DNA of 64,000 nucleotides from Paraspadella gotoi (GCA_051294375.1 CM119263.1:7444640-7508639); one strand, 5' to 3'. Counted from the stretch's first letter, positions 1 to 12,979 are shown. The notes: generated from the letters alone by a model not told the origin. Made by a program: numbers and translations.

Positions 1-172
1 AAGAGCAGCTGGACTTTGCCGCTGCGCTGCCTCAATTTTCTAGCCGCTCCTCCTTTTAGCAGTTTTTTTTTTTCCAAATCCAATTCTGGAGTAGAGGGGG
101 TCAAATCCACAGCAGTACTGCACACATACACACACACAGTGTCCAGTTTATGAGTCTGCCGCCTCTGGGCTC

Positions 173-248
<76 letters not shown>

Positions 249-249
249 G
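173..249. repeat. (GA)n microsatellite, interrupted
   Basis: Almost pure GA dinucleotides with two single-base breaks. It generates an artefactual Arg-Glu frame on the + strand and a Ser-Leu frame on the - strand. Confidence 0.95.
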
Positions 250-524
250 ACCGTTTCACGAGAGAAAAACAACCCAACGTTCCTCACGAATTCGACCAAT
301 TGTGGCGAAAGGAACCTCGGACCCGTTTCTCCTCTCAGCGGCGGTTTAAAGGCCGAAAGGGTTTCACTCCAATCTTTTACATTAAAACTAGCCTTCACTC
401 GGCCAACTTATGAGGAGGAGGAGGAGCGGGAGGAGGAGGAGGAGAAGAGGATGTTGAAGAGGAAGAGGAAGAGAAACGCTGTTAGATAGAGGGAGAGGAT
501 TTCATTCCACTTTACTGCTTTACT

Positions 525-592
<68 letters not shown>
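525..592. repeat. (GA)n microsatellite
   Basis: GA dinucleotide run with two one-base phase breaks. It continues a purine-rich stretch (about 410-475 is GGA-rich), so roughly 200 bases of this strand are nearly all purine. Confidence 0.93.
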
Positions 593-1350
593 CGGAGGTG
601 CAGCCAAAAAAAGGAGAGAAAGAAAGAATGAAAGAATGAAAGGACCCAAAACCCTTCCTCTTTTCGCTTTGGTCAGTTTTTCACTGCAGTTTGAAATTCG
701 AGGCGGAGTTTTTGAGCCTCGGGTCTGAATTCGAGAGAAGAGAGGAATGCGAAAGGAGGAGGAGGAGGAGGAGGAGGAGGAGAGAGGGAGGGAGGGAGAT
801 GAGGTGGAATGGACAAAGAAAGTATCACAGTAATGTGAACAATAATGTAAAGATTCGTGGAGTTGTTAAGTAAAGCTTCAAATTTTATTTTTCATATTTA
901 AAACATTTCTCAATCAAATCGAAAAATTTTAGAGTTTTTTGAAGTCTAAATTCCGTGAATGTTCAAAATCAAATTATAAAATAAAAAAATCTTATTAGTA
1001 ATATAATTTTAGTTATATTTAGTATTATCATAAGTATATTATATAATATATATATTATTTCGTTTCGACACACTTCATTTATTTTCGCTCCGATTGATTT
1101 TGGTTTTATATTGTGTGTGTGTGTGAGAGAGAAAGAGAGAGAGAGTGAGAGAGAACGAGAGAGACAGAGTTAGCGAAACGGGGTCAAGCCATGGCCAAAG
1201 GGGGAAAAGGAAGAAAGCGAATCCAGGATCGAATTTCTCACTCGCAGATTTCGTGGGAGGGAGGGGGGGGAAGGGAAGTGGATGCGTGGGGGGGGGGATT
1301 AAAAGGGGAAAGGTGAGGATTTGAGGGGGAAAAAGGTAGACTTTTCATCT

Positions 1351-1383
<33 letters not shown>

Positions 1384-1997
1384 GACACAGACGAGATTCG
1401 TGAATTTTTTCCCCCCCTTCTTCCCAGATTTGGGGTTCGGTCAATTTTCTTGAAATTCGAGAGAAACACGCGGCTGCCGCGTTTTTACCCGACGGCTGCT
1501 GCTGATCCGGCCGCGGAGGACCCAGCTGCTGCCGTCGACCTTCGTCGTTATCGTCGTCATCGTTGTTGTTGTTGCGGTTTTTTCATTCTTTGTCCCTTTG
1601 TTTTCCTCGTTTACACAAAGTTTGCGGTGAAAAAATTCCAAATTACGAGTTTGGATCAAAGCTGAGATTAGAGATGACGACGATGACGACGACGACGACC
1701 ACTAACCACTAACCACGTCGACGATGAATGGACCCGGACGATCTTCCATTCGTCCAAAAAGAGGAGGTTACATTTTCCCCTCACCTTCCCCAATTTCCCG
1801 CTCCTTAATTTCCTTTTTTCCTTTTATTTTCTCTTTGATTTTTGTCCTTTTTTTTACGGAAATTTGTCCCTTTTTTTTCTTTTTCGGGGTTTATTTCTGC
1901 CACCGAGTTTTCATGAGGGAAAATGGGCGGCAGTAAAAAGGGAAAGAGAAAATAGGGAAATGAAAATTGATGAGTTTGCGGACGGCGAAGATAAAAC

Positions 1998-2028
<31 letters not shown>

Positions 2029-2704
2029 AACGACGACGACGTTACCGTCGCCTTTCTTTTGTATAAAAAGCTCACTTTAATATGAACGAATGGTCGGTCT
2101 GGGGTCTCGCAGCTGAAGAAGTATAATGGCGCTGGTTTTTGCTTAAAAACAGAAAGGGGCAAAAAAAAAAAAAGTAAAAAAAACCCGTCGTCGCTTTTTC
2201 GTTTTTGGTCTTAAGGTTTTTTCTTCCATCCGCGTTAGGAGATGAATTTACGAGCCAAGAATTTAGTGTATCGAGAAGATACTGTATGAAAACAAAATGT
2301 TTTGTGATGGATAACATTTTTATTATCAATATTGTATTTTGTATTTATTCATTAAAATATGTATAAATTATCTAATAAAATAATTTTTATTGTGTCGATT
2401 CGAAATAGCAAGGAAATCTTTAAAAGCAATTGAAGTAGAATTGAAAAAATGAGAAGTATGCTTGTCATAATATAGATTTTCAAAGACCCCAAAATCATAA
2501 CGAGCACTTAAGAAAAGGTTAGCGATTGTTATGGAAGAGTAATACAGAAAGTGTGATGCATAATTACGTCCGCATATCTCGACGGTCGGATAAGTGTGCC
2601 GCACAATGGATGCGCGGAGGCTTAAAAGGTGGAGCAGTAGTTTGGGAATTGCATGGCGAAAGGTTGAGGCTTAAGTTTTCGGATGAGGTGACGCCATTCA
2701 TTCC

Positions 2705-3012
2705 ATTCTTCACTTTTCCTCTCTCTCAACACTTTTTCTTTACGATTTTTCATTATATCGTTTTTTCCCCTTTTTTCTTTTCTTTTTCCTATTTTTCTTT
2801 TTATTTGGTCTGTTTTTTAGTCTTCTTCTTTCCTACTTTGTTTCTTTCTTTGTTTCTTTCCTTCTTTTCTTCTTTCTTTCTCATTTTTCTCTCTTTTTCA
2901 CTCTTCCCTTCTTTTTTTCCCCTTTTCCCTTATTTTTTTCCCCCCATTTTTCTTTTCCTTTTTTTCCCTTTCTCCCTTCCCCGCCTCTCCCCCTCTCCTC
3001 CTTTGCTTTCTA
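2705..3012. repeat. Long polypyrimidine stretch
   Basis: About 300 bases of almost uninterrupted C and T on the + strand, irregular in order, so it is strand-asymmetric low complexity and not a clean microsatellite. The 163-codon open frame across it is Phe/Ser/Leu/Pro only and is an artefact. Confidence 0.85.
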
Positions 3013-3201
3013 TTTAATTGGAGGCCCGACGGTTCTCCTTCTCTTTCTTTCTCTCGATCCTCGATCGTCGCCAAAGGTTAACGAATGGAACCGCGAAAGA
3101 TTCCATCCATTCCCGAAGGTTTTCGATAATTAGCGGAAATTTTTTTTTTTTTTTTTATTATTATTATTAATCCGCCAGTCGTTGTTATCGTCGCCTCGGT
3201 G

Positions 3202-3232
<31 letters not shown>

Positions 3233-3730
3233 GAGTCGGTAATTTGATTGGATTTCTGTTTTAAAGGCCGCTCGGGTGACGACATTGATTTCTCTCCGAT
3301 TCATGAACGAAGGAAGGAAATTCTGGAAGAAGAAAAAAAAAGAAAAATCTCCACAGAATATTTTTTTTTTTTTATAAAGAAAAGGGGATCGTTGCGGTCG
3401 TCGCTCTTTTGTCATTCTTTGCTGAGTCATTTTGTCATTTTGATTCTGCCTTCCTTTTTTTATTAATTTATAACCAGGATTAAGAAAGTGATAATTGTAG
3501 TTTTTAAAAAAATTAAATCCCAAAAATGATAAAAAGTTGCAGAATTCTCCTTCTTCCTCGATTTTATAAAGAAACGTAGAGATACGAGAAAAGTGATTTA
3601 AGTCCCCGACACTTAAAGGACTTAAAATTTAAAACGACAACGAAACTGCTGAAAGTGACCTTGAAGATGTAAAGAAAAAAATACTTTTTATATGAAATAT
3701 GAACTCATGAAATCATCAAAAAATAAACAG

Positions 3731-3960
3731 CGATCCAGATACTCTTAAATACCCTCAAATGCCCTCAAATACCTTCAAATGCCCTCAAATACCTTCAAAT
3801 AACTTCAAATACCTTTAAATATCTTAAAATGCCCTCAAATGCCCTCAATACCTTCAAATGCACTCAAATACCCTTAAATACCTTCAAATACCCTCAAATA
3901 CCCTTAAATACCTTAAGATGCTCTCAAATGCCCTCTCATGCCCTCAAATACCTCAACTAC
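3731..3960. repeat. 10-bp minisatellite, about 22 units
   Basis: Exact ten-base periodicity with consensus RCCYTCAAAT, about 22 units in a row and only one single-base deletion, near 3848. Each unit ends in the A/T run AAAT, so A/T runs recur once per helical turn. Units vary mainly at position 1 (A or G) and position 4 (C or T). No coding meaning is likely, because the period is not a multiple of three. Confidence 0.93.
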
Positions 3961-4142
3961 CGTCAGATGCCATCTACCAGAAAGATCTCTCGATGTTTTT
4001 GTTCAGAAATCGATTCGCCTAATGAACCTTTTTTTTCTTAAGCGATTAATATTAACGCAGCAAAATGTTATATATATGATATAATCGTCTCATCCAGAAG
4101 GAAATATAATGTCGCTCATTGGCTCCGGGAAAATAACTTCGC

Positions 4143-4145
<3 letters not shown>

Positions 4146-4188
<43 letters not shown>
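4146..4188. repeat. (CT)n microsatellite
   Basis: Uninterrupted CT dinucleotide run of about 21 units. Confidence 0.95.
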
Positions 4189-4189
<1 letters not shown>

Positions 4190-4192
<3 letters not shown>

Positions 4193-5187
4193 ATTTTTAA
4201 TATGTTTCTTTCTTTTTCCTTCTTCCTTTCAGTTATTATTATTTTTTATTAATGTCATTTCTTATTGATTTCCCTGCGCAATCAACCGGTTGATGAGACT
4301 TTTCTTCTCTCTCCTTATTTTTGAAGATTCGGCGTCGGAAGGAAGAGGGCGTGGCATGGAGAAACGACGACGACAACGACAATAGCGACCAGGACAAAGA
4401 TGTAAGCAACGACATTCGAGCTCGCAATGAGAGCGTAACAGAAAATGACCTTTAATGCATTTAATCTGGTTGCAGAGACGAAGAAACATTTCTGACTATG
4501 ACAGAGGTGACGCTGACTTTGGAAACGACATTGACGCCTCGAACGATGACAGGGACGACAAGGACAAACACTAAATAAAGACATCAGGATCGTCATTCTT
4601 TTCAAGACTTTGGGTTTTCTCTCCCCGATACTTTCGTCGAGTTTGTCCTGACTTCCTCTCAGAAAAACCAACCTGCGCATCATTAAGGCCAACATCACGA
4701 CAAACAAAAGGCCTTCTTGCCAAAAAAAAAAACAAAAGGCCAATATAAAAACATTTTGATTTTTCCTTAACAAATTATTTTCTATCATTGACGGTTGACT
4801 TCCCAACTTTTAAAACTCACAAAAACACGAATTTACACCGTTGACTGGGTAAGTTAATTTGCCGATCGTTTTAATTTGTTTTGTCAGTTTGTGTACAAAT
4901 GTGGAATTTAAAATTTAGAAGTGAGGTTATAAAACAATTGTAAATATATACAAAAACACACATTTAATTCCAACTCCGTTTTGATAATTCCTACGAATCC
5001 TTTCGATCTAAAAAGTTGAATGATAAACCGGTGGAGATTCGCTGTCACAATTTCGGTGATAAACTTTGACCCTCGGCGCGGAAGTCGTCGTTCCCGTTCT
5101 TGTCGATCACGTCTTTTCCAAGATGAAATTCAATAGTCGACTCGTCGGTGTCAAGGAAGACCACGACGTGAAAACCCGTTTCAATAA

Positions 5188-5190
<3 letters not shown>
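4190..5190. other. Unique-looking intergenic DNA; no gene recognised
   Basis: Mixed-composition sequence between a CT tract and a GTC triplet tract. The longest frame (4315-4806, - strand, 163 codons) has ordinary amino-acid variety. However, it has no recognisable domain and contains Val/Phe runs from simple sequence, and no splice or start context supports it. I treat it as chance. Confidence 0.5.
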
Positions 5191-5193
<3 letters not shown>

Positions 5194-5232
<39 letters not shown>

Positions 5233-5240
5233 GTCGTCAT
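5194..5240. repeat. (GTC)n triplet microsatellite
   Basis: Roughly 15 GTC units with one GTT variant. It reads as poly-Ser on the + strand and poly-Asp on the - strand. Confidence 0.92.
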
Positions 5241-5337
5241 CTATTTCGTCTTCACCTGTTACGGTCCAGAGTCGACGTCCGAAATGACGACCTTGAACCA
5301 ATTATTATTTTCGAGGTCGTCTCTGTCTCTGTCTGTT

Positions 5338-5455
<118 letters not shown>

Positions 5456-5836
5456 GACGTTTTAAGCTTTCAAACATGCGATCACGTGATTCTATGGCTA
5501 CTAAAATCTCGGGGTCAGGGATGCGATCAGATGATCACGAAAAAATATTCAGCTCTTGATGTCGAACGAGTTATCATTTAGTTAAAAAATAACTAATGAG
5601 AGAATCCCATAATTATATGTTTTGTTTAATTAAATGTATCACCAAATAATTGTATGTATATTTAAAAAAGCAATGCCCTCGCTTTTAGTGTGGAGTAGAT
5701 CGTCGCGGTTGCAAGGGCTCATGTCGAGGGCGCGAACGATTAGGGGAAGAGCGGGAGAAAAATGAGACACTTTCGATTCAAATTTTGTGAAAGAAAGTGA
5801 CATACGAAGCGCTTAAATGAAGACGGATCTAAAACT

Positions 5837-5876
5837 GAGAGAGAAGGGAGAGAGAGAGAGAGAACAGAGAGAGAGA

Positions 5877-5961
<85 letters not shown>
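5837..5961. repeat. (GA)n microsatellite, interrupted
   Basis: About 125 bases of GA with several one-base breaks, flanked on the right by CA/GACA-rich sequence up to about 6026. Confidence 0.94.
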
Positions 5962-6082
5962 AAGAAAGATAGACACATTCACAAAAAAGACAGACAGAAA
6001 CAGACAGACTCAAATACACACAGAGAGGGGATTTATAAAATTTGAAAAAAAGTTCCTTAAATTTCCCAGCGACGATGACGGT

Positions 6083-6147
6083 TTCCGGCGTCACGTTCCG
6101 GCGTCGTTTTCCGGCGTCTCTTCCCGGCGTCGTTTCTCGGCGTCCCT
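6083..6147. repeat. 13-bp minisatellite, five units
   Basis: Five consecutive 13-base units with consensus TTCCGGCGTCNNN, at 6083, 6096, 6109, 6122 and 6135. The core CGGCGTC is invariant and the last three bases vary. Confidence 0.9.
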
Positions 6148-8270
6148 TCCTTGAATCGATTCTCCTCCGGTGGCGGAAAAGAATCTTGCCGGTTAATTTG
6201 CTTTATGAGAAAATCGTTCTTGATTCTCTGCAATGCGACGACCGGCTGCCACTTGTCTTACTTTCAGTCTCTCTATTTTTTTTTTTGTCTCTCTCATATA
6301 TTTTTTAATTCATCCTTCATTTTTTAAAAAAATATTTTCCACTATTTTTCTGTTTCTCTTTTTTGACTCTTCCTTTAATTTTGTTTTCTCCTTATCCTTT
6401 CATACTTGTTAGTATCCGACTTCCCCTTTCCCAATTTCTTTTTTCTCTCTTCTCTCGCCTTAACCACCCTTTTCCCTTTGGCGTCGGGTTACGCCCACTT
6501 CCTTCTTTTCTCGCGTCTCCATTCAGATCCTCTTTGTCGTTTTCGATTACATCCTCCACGGATGTAGTAGTATTCATTTACACAAACCGAAAAAAGAAAT
6601 CTAGATCGATGAGAGAAAAAAAAACAAGAGAAACGAAACGCGTATTACGAAAATTTTCTCCACGCGTAACGTCAACCGTCAGATTACGCTTTTTCGGCCG
6701 ACGAACGGCGCACGCGCATTGTCAACGCCCGTACTCGCGAGCGAGTCGAACAAAAGAACAATGAGCGAAACGACGGGCAAATTTTTATTTGGGAAAAAAA
6801 AGGAGAAATCATGCCTGCTCGTATATACTAACTCTCGCGTGCATTGATGTTCGCACGCAGATGCTCATTTTCCAGTCAGAATTTGTGTTTCCTTGTCTTT
6901 TTTTTTTTTGGGCGTCGATCCGGGTGACAATGACCGGACAAAAGGCTGACGATAGGAGACAAAAAAGGTGCGCGTACGTCATGGCACACGAAGCGCCACA
7001 TGTACGAACAGGGAATGAACGAAAGAAACAGGGGGGGGCAATCCCATCTACAATTGACAATTGACAATCTACCATTGACTGTCAACGGCATCGTTTCGAC
7101 GCTATTTAGGATCGCGTACGCCGTACGACGGCTGTACGAGTCTTTTCTTTTCTTGCTTGGATTTGGTTCCGACGAGATCGCGTACTACGAAGAAGACAAA
7201 ACATTTTTTCTTCTTTTTACGATTTCTCATTTCCTAATCAGTAAGGAACTACCGAAAGTCTTACTACGTCCGTCTCTATCTCTCTCTCTCTCGCTCTCTC
7301 TCTCTCCTCACCAGTAAGGCAAGAAAAGGTTTACATCTTGGTTATTATAACCGAATTGTTCTTTTTTTCCTATCGTCTTCGTCGTCGTCATTGTCGTCTT
7401 TGTAAACTGGATTCTCCGTCGTAAATGCAATTCGAGACTCAGAGAGAGGGAGAGCGAGAGGCAGCGTCTTCAGTGTCCAGCGCCTTCCCGCGTCTCGCTG
7501 CGGCGTCCCGCGTTCGCTGATTCGCGCTGCCGCTGAAAGAGAATCGCTTTGAAATAAAACTGACCATTTTTGGACGACAAGGCTCGAAAAAGCTGCCTCG
7601 TTTATTCCTGTGACTGTTTGCCATGAAGGCCGCTGCTCCGCCGCTTTTTTCCTTCGGCGCGTCGTCCTCCTCGTCGTCGTTTTCGTCGTCATCTGTGAAC
7701 CAAAAAAAATGCTGCGGCGAAGCTGCGGCCAGCGGCGACTGCGGCGCGGATTTCTGAAATAGGAAAGAAAGAAAGAAAGAGAAAAAAAAAGAAAATTTCG
7801 AAGATAGAGAATAAAAAAGGGTTCTTTTTTTTTTCAGTGGCCAGTCCTTTTCAGCAAAAACCTTCCTCCCCTTTAGACTTTCAATGTTTTTTTACCATCT
7901 TTTTTTTCCCCGGCTATTTTTCTATTTTTTTTTTCTCCTATATTTTTCTATTTCTTTTTCTAAAACCATTCTTGGTGGACGTAACAAGGTTAGAAAAGAA
8001 AGAAAGGTCAAAGACCTTTTAGCCGACACTTAATTGTCAGTTTTTAAAAAAGGTTTAACTTTAAAGATCCGCGATTGAAACATCGCGGGATTGATGAGCG
8101 GGGTGTCTCCAAAATCATTTTCTTTTTTTTCTTTTCACCGACGTCAACGCCGATCGCCGTTGGTCGTCTTCGTCGTTCGTCCTTCGTTCGTTCGTCGTTC
8201 GTCGATCCAGTCGCTTTCGTCCTTGGACGATTGTGATTTGTGGAGCGATTTCTTTGGATGAGTTGTTCTC

Positions 8271-8336
8271 GATCACGTGACCGCGTTCGACTCGGAGTTC
8301 ACGTGACCATCGAACGCGCGTGATGGTCACGTGACC
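8271..8336. promoter_or_regulatory. Three CACGTG E-boxes in a symmetric array
   Basis: CACGTG occurs at 8274-8279, 8300-8305 and 8328-8333, each inside a TCACGTGA-type or GTCACGTGAC-type context. The outer two are separated from the middle one by inverted 9-mers, CGCGTTCGA at 8282-8290 and TCGAACGCG at 8310-8318, so the block is close to a palindrome centred on the middle E-box. GTCACGTGAC is the classic target of bHLH-ZIP factors (MITF/TFE, USF, Myc/Max families). Function is inferred from motifs only, and no transcript is visible beside it. Confidence 0.4.
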
Positions 8337-8734
8337 GGTCAGGCCCTTTTTTTTTTCTTCTTTTTTTTTTTTATCGCGCGACCGAAAAATGCGACTCATG
8401 CATCGCGAGAGCGCGAAGCCCGAAGCGCGCGTCCTCATACGTCACGGACGGACCTACATTTTGACCCCCGCGCCCCGGTGACCTCTCCCTCTCTTTCGTG
8501 AGTCGATCCTCCTCCTCACTGACCTTTTTTCCACTGCTTTCCCTTCCCCTCCCCCAGCGCCCCCCCTCTTGTTGACCTCGTCCACTCTTCCCAACCCGTT
8601 CCCCTTCCCCTCCCCTTTCCACTTCCCCTTCCCCTTCCCCTCCCCTGCCAAATCCCCTCTTCCTTCGAGGAGGACGATCGGTTTTTTTCTGATCCGAATT
8701 ATGATCGTATTTCCTACTTTTCCTATTTTTGTGT

Positions 8735-8817
8735 CTCGTCGTTATCGTCGTCGTCGTTATCGTCGTCGTCGTTGTCATTATCGTCGTCGCTTTCATTTGT
8801 CGTTGTTGTTGTCGTCT
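8735..8817. repeat. GTC/GTT triplet-rich tract
   Basis: Interrupted GTC/GTT/ATC triplets over about 80 bases. One of at least a dozen GAC/GTC-family triplet tracts in the window. Confidence 0.85.
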
Positions 8818-9041
8818 CTTCTTCGCTGCTTTCCCCTGTTTTAAAATTCCGCTTCAACGAATCAAGAGAAGCGAAAGAAAAGCTTCTATTTTCTTTTCTT
8901 TTTCTTTTTTTATTTATTTTCTTTTTCTTATTTATTTCTTTTTTTCTGAAAATTCTTAAAAGAGTCTTTAAGTGGTTCCTTCCGATCGATTGCCCTTTTG
9001 TTGTGCGAGCATTTTCACCCCCCCTTCTGAGCAAGTGACAA

Positions 9042-9048
9042 TCTCTCT

Positions 9049-9100
<52 letters not shown>

Positions 9101-9118
9101 CTCCTCTCTCTCTCTCTT
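9042..9118. repeat. (CT)n microsatellite
   Basis: CT run with a few one-base breaks, grading into CTTT-rich sequence up to about 9190. Confidence 0.93.
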
Positions 9119-9433
9119 TCTTTCTTTCCTTCTCTTCTTTCCTTCTCTTCTCTTTCTTTCTTTCTCTGTTCTTTCTTTCTCTCTATTTATTCCCTTTTTT
9201 ATTGTCCTCCATAAATAAAAAAAAAAACTCAATACGACTGGATTGTCTCATCCTCATTGCGCTTTGTTTCGATGTCAAGGCAAATGTCAAAGGTTTGAGT
9301 GTGATCCTTCCAACTCTCCTTCAATTTATAAGCTATTTAACAATTCAGTTTCCTAAAATACTTTGCATATTTTGATTCTTCCCTGCTCGTCTTTAAAATC
9401 GTTTCATACTGTACTGCAAGGGATGAAACTCTG

Positions 9434-9481
9434 TCTCTCTCTCTCTCTTCTGCTCATCGCCTCTCATCTCTCCTCCTCTCT

Positions 9482-9533
<52 letters not shown>

Positions 9534-9535
9534 CT
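9434..9535. repeat. (CT)n compound microsatellite
   Basis: Several CT runs separated by short CTCATC-type spacers. Confidence 0.9.
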
Positions 9536-10228
9536 AAACCCTCGATTCCAATTCATCTTTGCTAATGGCATTTTTTTTCTGCGGGCGTCCGTGGCGAGAG
9601 ACGAGGGGGATATTATTACACCCACTTGTTTCTGCAAACTCGTTTCCAAATGTCTTTGCATATCTCGTCGAGGGATGTTGCAGTTTTTTGCAGTTTCTTG
9701 CAAGTAGCCCCTTGATATTTCGCTATTTTGTCTCCGCTGTTTTCCAAAGTGGAAAATGGAAAATGGAAAATTCCAATAATTTTTTTTTGTAATATTTATG
9801 AATATGCTATTATTAGTTGGCTGGATATTTTGTTCTCTTTCTCTCCGTCTCTCTCTTTTTCCCCTGTTTCTCTCTCTCCCTCTCTATCAAACTCTCCCAC
9901 TTTTTTCTGACCATTTGGAGGATTGAGTTTCAGAAGACTTGAGTTGATGCAACTTCGAGAATCCAGATGACGTTGGAAAGAACAAACAATAATAATAAAT
10001 TTATTATATTTTATACATATTATATTTATTTAAACCAGAGAATATAATTTTCTCAACTTGTTTATAACAATACAAAGAAATTCATCCGCTAATTACATTA
10101 CTTTACTATACTTTACATTACGTTGCATTAAAAGTTTTATTATGAAAACGTACAGATTTTTCACGAACAATATTTAGTTAAATGTTTTATTAAAACGAAA
10201 TAAAAAGAACTACATTGAGTTGAGTTAG

Positions 10229-10276
10229 GGCCGGATTCGCTGGATTCGCCGGATTCGGTCGCCGGATTCGGTCGCC
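10229..10276. repeat. Short GGATTCG tandem repeat
   Basis: GGATTCGC units of about 9 bases change into two 13-base units of the form CGGATTCGGTCGC. This suggests slippage with a change of unit length. Confidence 0.75.
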
Positions 10277-10372
10277 GGTGGCCGGAATTTCGACTCTCGA
10301 CTCTTTTTTTCGATTTCGGTCAGTTAAATGGGATTTCGTCCAACTCGGGATTCGGGACTGGTCAGCAAAATT

Positions 10373-10489
<117 letters not shown>

Positions 10490-10655
10490 TTTCAGATAAG
10501 GGATGGTCCTTTATTGCTTGCTCGCCAGTTTGGAGAGCATGTTGTCATTTTTTTAAACTGGACAAAGTTTCACATTAATATATAGATGCTCCGAGAGGGC
10601 CCAAATGAAAAGGACATCAGCTCATCGTTATCGGCACCTCTTTTTACGTTCGTTG

Positions 10656-10711
10656 TCTCATTCGTCATGTTTTATGTTCCATGTCTCATTCGTCATGTTT
10701 TATGTTCCATG
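10656..10711. repeat. 28-bp perfect tandem duplication
   Basis: The 28 bases at 10656-10683 are repeated exactly at 10684-10711 (TCTCATTCGTCATG followed by TTTTATGTTCCATG). Identity of the two units implies a recent event or an assembly slip. Confidence 0.9.
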
Positions 10712-10898
10712 CCTCGAACGAATACACTGTCTTCCTTTTATTATTATCTTTAAAGAGGAAATGCGAGAATGGGCGGAGGTCCCTCGATTTATCTGTTACA
10801 CCGAATACAACCCCCCCCTCCTCTTACGCCCTCGTCGCTTTTATTTTTCTTTCTCAACGAAGCTTTTCATTATTCATCGCGTTTTTGGCGAAAGAAAT

Positions 10899-10927
10899 TC
10901 TCTCTCTCTCCTCTCTCTCTCTCTCTC

Positions 10928-10968
<41 letters not shown>

Positions 10969-10994
10969 TCTCTCTCTCTCTCTTCTCTCTCTCC
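10899..10994. repeat. (CT)n microsatellite, interrupted
   Basis: About 95 bases of CT with several breaks. Confidence 0.92.
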
Positions 10995-11869
10995 TTCTAC
11001 TCTCTCTTCTCCTCTATCTCTAAAATTGCTTCGGAAAAAGAAATTTTCCTCAGACTCGAATTCCTAGATGATGGTTTTTCTGGAACCATTTAAAGGTTCT
11101 AAAAGCCTCCAGTTTTTTTTTTCTCTCTCTCTCTTTTTCCTTTCTATTTCCTTCCCTTTTTTTTCCTTATTTCCTTATTTTCCATCGAAGAAGCGTTTTT
11201 ATTGCGCCGTTGGAAGCCATTTTTACTTCGCCCCTCCGAAAGTCTGACCATTTTTATTTCTCTTTGAAAACCGGCGACGGCAGCGGCGGCCCGTTTTTCT
11301 CCACTACTGGCAACAAAGAGCTAAGCTGCGTCCATAACCCTTTTACTGCGGCGGCGGAGGCGGCGGCGGCCGCGCCGTACTCCGCTCTATCCCCTTTCAG
11401 TCGCCTCCTTCTCTCACCACCTCCCCACCCCCCCTCTTTCCCCTCTCTTCATTATTTCGAGGAATCGTAGAACATTTGAGTCGAAACAAAAATCGTGGAA
11501 TATTAGAGTTTTATTCTTTTGAGGCTTCGAAATGATCTGTCACGATTTGGAGTCGGAGTTGTCACATTTTCCCCCTTTTTGGGGGGGGGGCGGCGGGAAG
11601 TGAGGCGGAGTGACAGTGCGCAGAGTACGGCGTGAAAAGTGTTGACAAAACGTCGTTGATTGACTTAAGGTGAGAGGAAAAGAAAAAGTGGGAGGCGGCG
11701 AATCGGGATTTTCTGCGTGAGTCCTCACGCGTGACGCTGAAGCGGTCGACCGGTTCCGTTGGGGTCCTCCCTCTAGCTTTTTTTTGGGGGGAGGGGGGGG
11801 CAGAAGCTACTAAAGAATCGGCCTTGACTCGGAAAACGTTTGGATATGTTTAAAATATAATTGTCAATT

Positions 11870-11913
11870 GAATAGACTGGACTGTAAATGTGAATAGACT
11901 GGACTGTAAATGT
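11870..11913. repeat. 22-bp perfect tandem duplication
   Basis: The 22-mer beginning GAATAGACTGG occurs twice in direct contact, at 11870-11891 and 11892-11913, with no mismatch. Confidence 0.9.
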
Positions 11914-12976
11914 GTTTTATTTTCTTTTATTATTTCCTTCTTTGTCTTCACTAATCCCAGTTGTTGGTCGCAATTTTCTTTTGTTTTTTTCAAGCGTCAT
12001 TTTGAGGGGCAACGCTCGATCGGAAATTTATCACTCCTACATGGTTAATGAAATAAACCTAAAAGAAAGTCAACCAATCAGATATAATAATGATAGTTTT
12101 AGAAACTGTCTTATTAGAGAGGATAAAAAAGCGACGTATCGTTAGGGATGAAAAAACAAGATCGGTTCATCCAATGTGTTGTGCCACAGTGACTCTATTT
12201 TCACGTTTATTTCCCTTTAATCACAAGATATGATATGACATGACATTACATGACATGACTAAAAAACTTTCATAGCCCGTATATTTATTACATGCACTGC
12301 ATCGAAATTCCATTTTGATTCATTATAGTTTTAAGATTTCCTAAAATGAGCAACCAAATATAGACGAATTATATGCATTTTTAACGTAAGTGGGACAGAC
12401 TGACGGACAGACATACCGACCGACAGACTGACCGAAAAGTGATTTATCGAGTACTCGCGAAGCAACTAAAAACGCAACAATAATACTCTTCCGTTAAAAT
12501 TACGATTCGGATTTTATTTCGTTTAATTCTCCCTTCGTTATTATCGGACTGTACTGTAGGCGAAAAAAAGATCGATGAGGGAGAAAAAAGGGCGGGAGAT
12601 TTTGAATCAGCGAAGTCCCCTTTTTACAAGATTCGTTCTAAAGTACATACTTTTAGTTAACTAACATCTATGTACAGCTCGTTCAAAATCCTATTTCTTG
12701 ATTGTAAATGTCTTTGAATCGTATTATGAGTGTAATGAATCAAATCAAATCTTATCCTTTTCATTCTGTCCCTATCAAACGCCACAATTTTCTTGCTACC
12801 ACTTTCCCACTCCTCATCCCACGCCGATTCTTCCTCACCCCTCTCCCCACTCCCCTCCCCCTCTCCCTCGCTGCCCCGCTCCCACATCTTCACGTCTTAT
12901 TAATATTATTGTAGCCCCGAATCTTTCGCGGGGATTTTAATTATTTTTCGATTCATTTCTCATTTCTCTGAGTGCG
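11914..12976. other. Intergenic; no gene recognised
   Basis: AT-rich mixed sequence. A degenerate GACA/GACC run lies at 12392-12435 and resembles, in reverse orientation, the GTCT run of the dispersed repeat family at 18.3 and 29.1 kb. It is otherwise featureless. Confidence 0.55.
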
Positions 12977-12979
12977 AAG

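Larger units (their letters stand above)
1..3730. other. Intergenic, microsatellite-rich; no gene recognised
   Basis: No frame here has varied protein-like composition. Translations are Arg-Glu, Ser-Leu, poly-Asp or poly-Phe from simple repeats. GA tracts lie at 173-249, 525-592 and 1122-1165, with a CT tract at 1350-1383. GAC/GTC-type triplet tracts lie at about 1676-1700, 1999-2041 and 3195-3230. The stretch 860-1080 is AT-rich with nothing recognisable. Confidence 0.7.

Noticed and set aside
2526-3017. 163-residue Phe/Ser-rich membrane-like protein
   Set aside because: Hydrophobicity comes from a polypyrimidine stretch. No variation expected of a real membrane protein and no start or splice context.
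3731-3960. CRISPR-like repeat array
   Set aside because: Units are 10 bp with no spacers. It is a minisatellite in eukaryotic DNA.
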